Assembly (NCBI GenBank): GCA_011375275.1
Contig: DRLW01000598.1
Coordinates: forward strand, 1-6,561
Direction of reading: 5' to 3'
DNA from: Bacteroidota bacterium
Lineage (GTDB): Bacteria; Zhuqueibacterota; Zhuqueibacteria; Zhuqueibacterales; Geothermadaptataceae
Length of the DNA stretch: 6,561 bases
The notes under the pieces are model-generated. The model saw only the letters and a list, made by a program, of their open reading frames with translations. It made no database searches and was not told the DNA's origin. The translations under genes were made by a program, and so were the position numbers. Positions 5,985-6,561 of this stretch are shown here, piece by piece; position 1 is the stretch's first letter; the number at the start of each line of letters is the position of its first letter.

Positions 5985-6223
5985 TCTGGTTATCCAGTTA
6001 ACTCAGCAAACCGGGGACAGGCCCGGATACCGGGCATCTGTCATTCCGGCCGAAGCGAAGCGCAGTGCCGGGATCTCATCTTTTCTGGCACGTGCCTGAG
6101 TCCGGGAGATTCTGGTCTTCCCCTGCGGGGAAACCTGAATGACGGTTCTGGGGTAGGCATGTGCTGTTGTCACGCGGTCTGGCTGAAAAAATGCAACCGT
6201 GCTGAGTTAAGTGGATAACCAGA
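5985..6223. mobile_element. 239-bp MITE-like element with 24-bp terminal inverted repeats
   Basis: The termini 5985-6008 and 6200-6223 are inverted copies with 23 of 24 positions complementary. The left arm begins TCTGGTTATCCA and ends TTAACTCAGCA; the single difference is G5997. The interior has no gene but is full of stems: GCCCGG-ATA-CCGGGC (6021-6035), CCGGC/GCCGG (6046-6050, 6067-6071), GGCACGTGCC near the centre (6087-6096) and TTCCCC-TGC-GGGGAA (6118-6132). GTCATTC (6040-6046) and GAATGAC (6137-6143) form a further inner inverted pair; the GTCATTCCGGC...GCCGGGATCTC wording resembles dispersed intergenic palindromes common in bacteria. No target duplication longer than one base is visible at the ends, so insertion by transposition is inferred from the terminal repeats and size only. 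Confidence 0.55.
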
Positions 6224-6302
6224 GAAGTGCACGATGAACGCGAAGAAAAACAAGAAGAAAGGCAGGAACTGCTGGTCCTGATTTTTGCGATCCTTCAGCT
6301 CT

Positions 6303-6327
6303 CTTCGTGCGCTTCGCGAACTTCGTG
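6303..6327 (-). repeat. Three CTTCGYG units with 9-nt period
   Basis: CTTCGTG (6303-6309), CTTCGCG (6312-6318) and CTTCGTG (6321-6327) recur every nine bases; on the minus strand this reads CACGAAG-NN-CGCGAAG-NN-CACGAAG. A degenerate purine-rich counterpart (GCGAAG, ACAAGAAG) lies on the opposite strand at about 6239-6262, so the two blocks face each other across about 40 bp. Such CACGAAG strings are a recurring intergenic motif in many bacterial genomes. The frame reading through it (HHEVREAHEE) is not taken as a protein. Confidence 0.5.
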
Positions 6328-6358
6328 GTGCAACCCGGCTTCAGCCCAAAGCTGAGCG

Positions 6359-6374
6359 GTCGGGATAACCCGAC
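6359..6374. repeat. Hairpin GTCGGG-ATAA-CCCGAC
   Basis: Perfect six-base GC-rich arms with a four-base loop, inside the outer repeat pair. A weaker stem (TCAGC-ccaaa-GCTGA) lies just to its left, near 6344-6358. Neither is followed by a T-tract on either strand. Confidence 0.5.
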
Positions 6375-6434
6375 ACGATGCGGATAGATAGAGATTAAAA
6401 ATATCCACGACGGCCTGACACCATATACTTAAAA

Positions 6435-6456
6435 TTGAATGTAGCAATCCATTCAA
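6435..6456. repeat. Inverted repeat TTGAATG-N8-CATTCAA
   Basis: Perfect seven-base arms (6435-6441, 6450-6456) with an eight-base spacer in AT-rich DNA. It could be a small hairpin or a dimer-binding site. No gene in the window starts next to it. Confidence 0.4.
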
Positions 6457-6516
6457 ATAGCTTCTTTTGCTGCTTTCTAGCAAATTAAATCGCTCAAATT
6501 AGGAATAAACAACATT

Positions 6517-6535
6517 TCCCGCAGAGAAAGCGGGA
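6517..6535. repeat. Hairpin TCCCGC-N7-GCGGGA just outside the outer repeat pair
   Basis: Perfect six-base arms (6517-6522, 6530-6535) around AGAGAAA. It lies 8 bp beyond the right outer arm and may belong to whatever begins past the window edge. A second short stem (GCGC-AAAA-GCGC, 6550-6561) follows. Confidence 0.4.
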
Positions 6536-6561
6536 TAGATTGAAAAAATGCGCAAAAGCGC

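Larger units (their letters stand above)
5929..6509. repeat. Outer inverted-repeat pair enclosing 581 bp
   Basis: Left arm CCTAATCTGAGCGATTT (5941-5957) matches the reverse complement of 6487-6503 at 16 of 17 bases. TTTATTC borders both arms on the outside (5929-5935; 6503-6509 complement), with five extra bases (AAGAA) on the left. A GCT follows inside both arms after a small gap. The enclosed DNA has no transposase and includes the complete 239-bp inner unit. It may be a decayed non-autonomous element or remnant insertion-sequence ends. Confidence 0.55.
5812..6561. other. 750-bp non-coding, repeat-rich region after the cyclophilin gene
   Basis: No reading frame here has a credible start, ribosome site or protein family. 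The region begins with a hairpin (5854-5879), then two nested inverted-repeat pairs (arms 5929-5957 with 6487-6509; 5985-6008 with 6200-6223), a CTTCGYG block (6303-6327) and hairpins at 6359-6374, 6435-6456 and 6517-6535. The last 12 bases form GCGC-AAAA-GCGC at the window edge. A possible terminator for the cyclophilin gene is poor: GAGC-gattt-GCTC (5949-5961), then an AT-rich stretch with a T-run at 5977-5983. Confidence 0.6.

Noticed and set aside
6234..6281. 15-residue Lys-rich mini-frame MNAKKNKKKGRNCWS
   Set aside because: It has only a weak purine stretch upstream and lies in the degenerate repeat block; no independent evidence of translation.
6295..6483. 62-codon minus-strand frame ending HHEVREAHEES
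   Set aside because: TTG start, no ribosome site, and it reads through the 9-nt repeat and hairpins, so it is most likely a spurious frame across repeat DNA.
5985..6561. CRISPR array
   Set aside because: The repeats are inverted pairs and a 9-nt tandem, without regularly spaced direct repeats of 24-40 bases.

Overview
The window is a gene-dense stretch of bacterial chromosome with moderately GC-rich coding regions and more AT-rich intergenic DNA. Three of the five proteins begin with a lipoprotein signal peptide (Cys16, Cys19 and Cys19), so the cell exports and lipidates proteins and is probably Gram-negative. A relaxed lipobox with Phe at -3 in two of the three, together with the gene mix, would fit a Bacteroidota/Calditrichota/KSB1-type (FCB-like) bacterium. 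That placement is an inference; no rRNA or other marker is present.

Layout. Positions 1-1073 (minus) hold a membrane dipeptidase (peptidase M19) lipoprotein cut off at its C-terminus by the window edge. Positions 1259-2317 (minus) hold an M42-family glutamyl/leucyl-type metallo-aminopeptidase. Positions 2341-3489 (minus) hold a geranylgeranyl-reductase-family FAD oxidoreductase. The oxidoreductase and aminopeptidase genes are 23 bp apart and form a likely operon read from a near-consensus sigma70-type promoter (TTGACA, 17 nt, TAAATA; 3595-3623 minus). M19 follows 185 bp later and could be a third member or separately driven. Positions 3965-4648 (minus) encode a small secreted lipoprotein I cannot assign. 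After a 473-bp divergent intergenic region, 5122-5811 (plus) encodes a lipoprotein cyclophilin (peptidyl-prolyl isomerase) with a coiled-coil linker.

The last 750 bp (5812-6561) contain no convincing gene. They are packed with inverted repeats: a 239-bp MITE-like unit with 24-bp, one-mismatch terminal inverted repeats (5985-6223), itself inside a second, unrelated pair of inverted arms (5929-5957 and 6487-6509). There are also a 9-nt-periodic CTTCGYG block and several perfect small hairpins. A 26-nt hairpin just after the cyclophilin gene (5854-5879) has a counterpart of identical length between the M42 and M19 genes (1166-1191), with base changes that mostly keep the pairing.

Functionally the window is mostly envelope and peptide housekeeping: an exported dipeptidase, a cytoplasmic aminopeptidase, an envelope-anchored foldase, an unknown surface lipoprotein, and a flavin reductase probably acting on a prenyl or other lipid substrate. 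I see no defence system, CRISPR array, tRNA, rRNA or transposase. The least explained material is the layered repeat structure at the right end and the hairpin cluster at 3653-3918.
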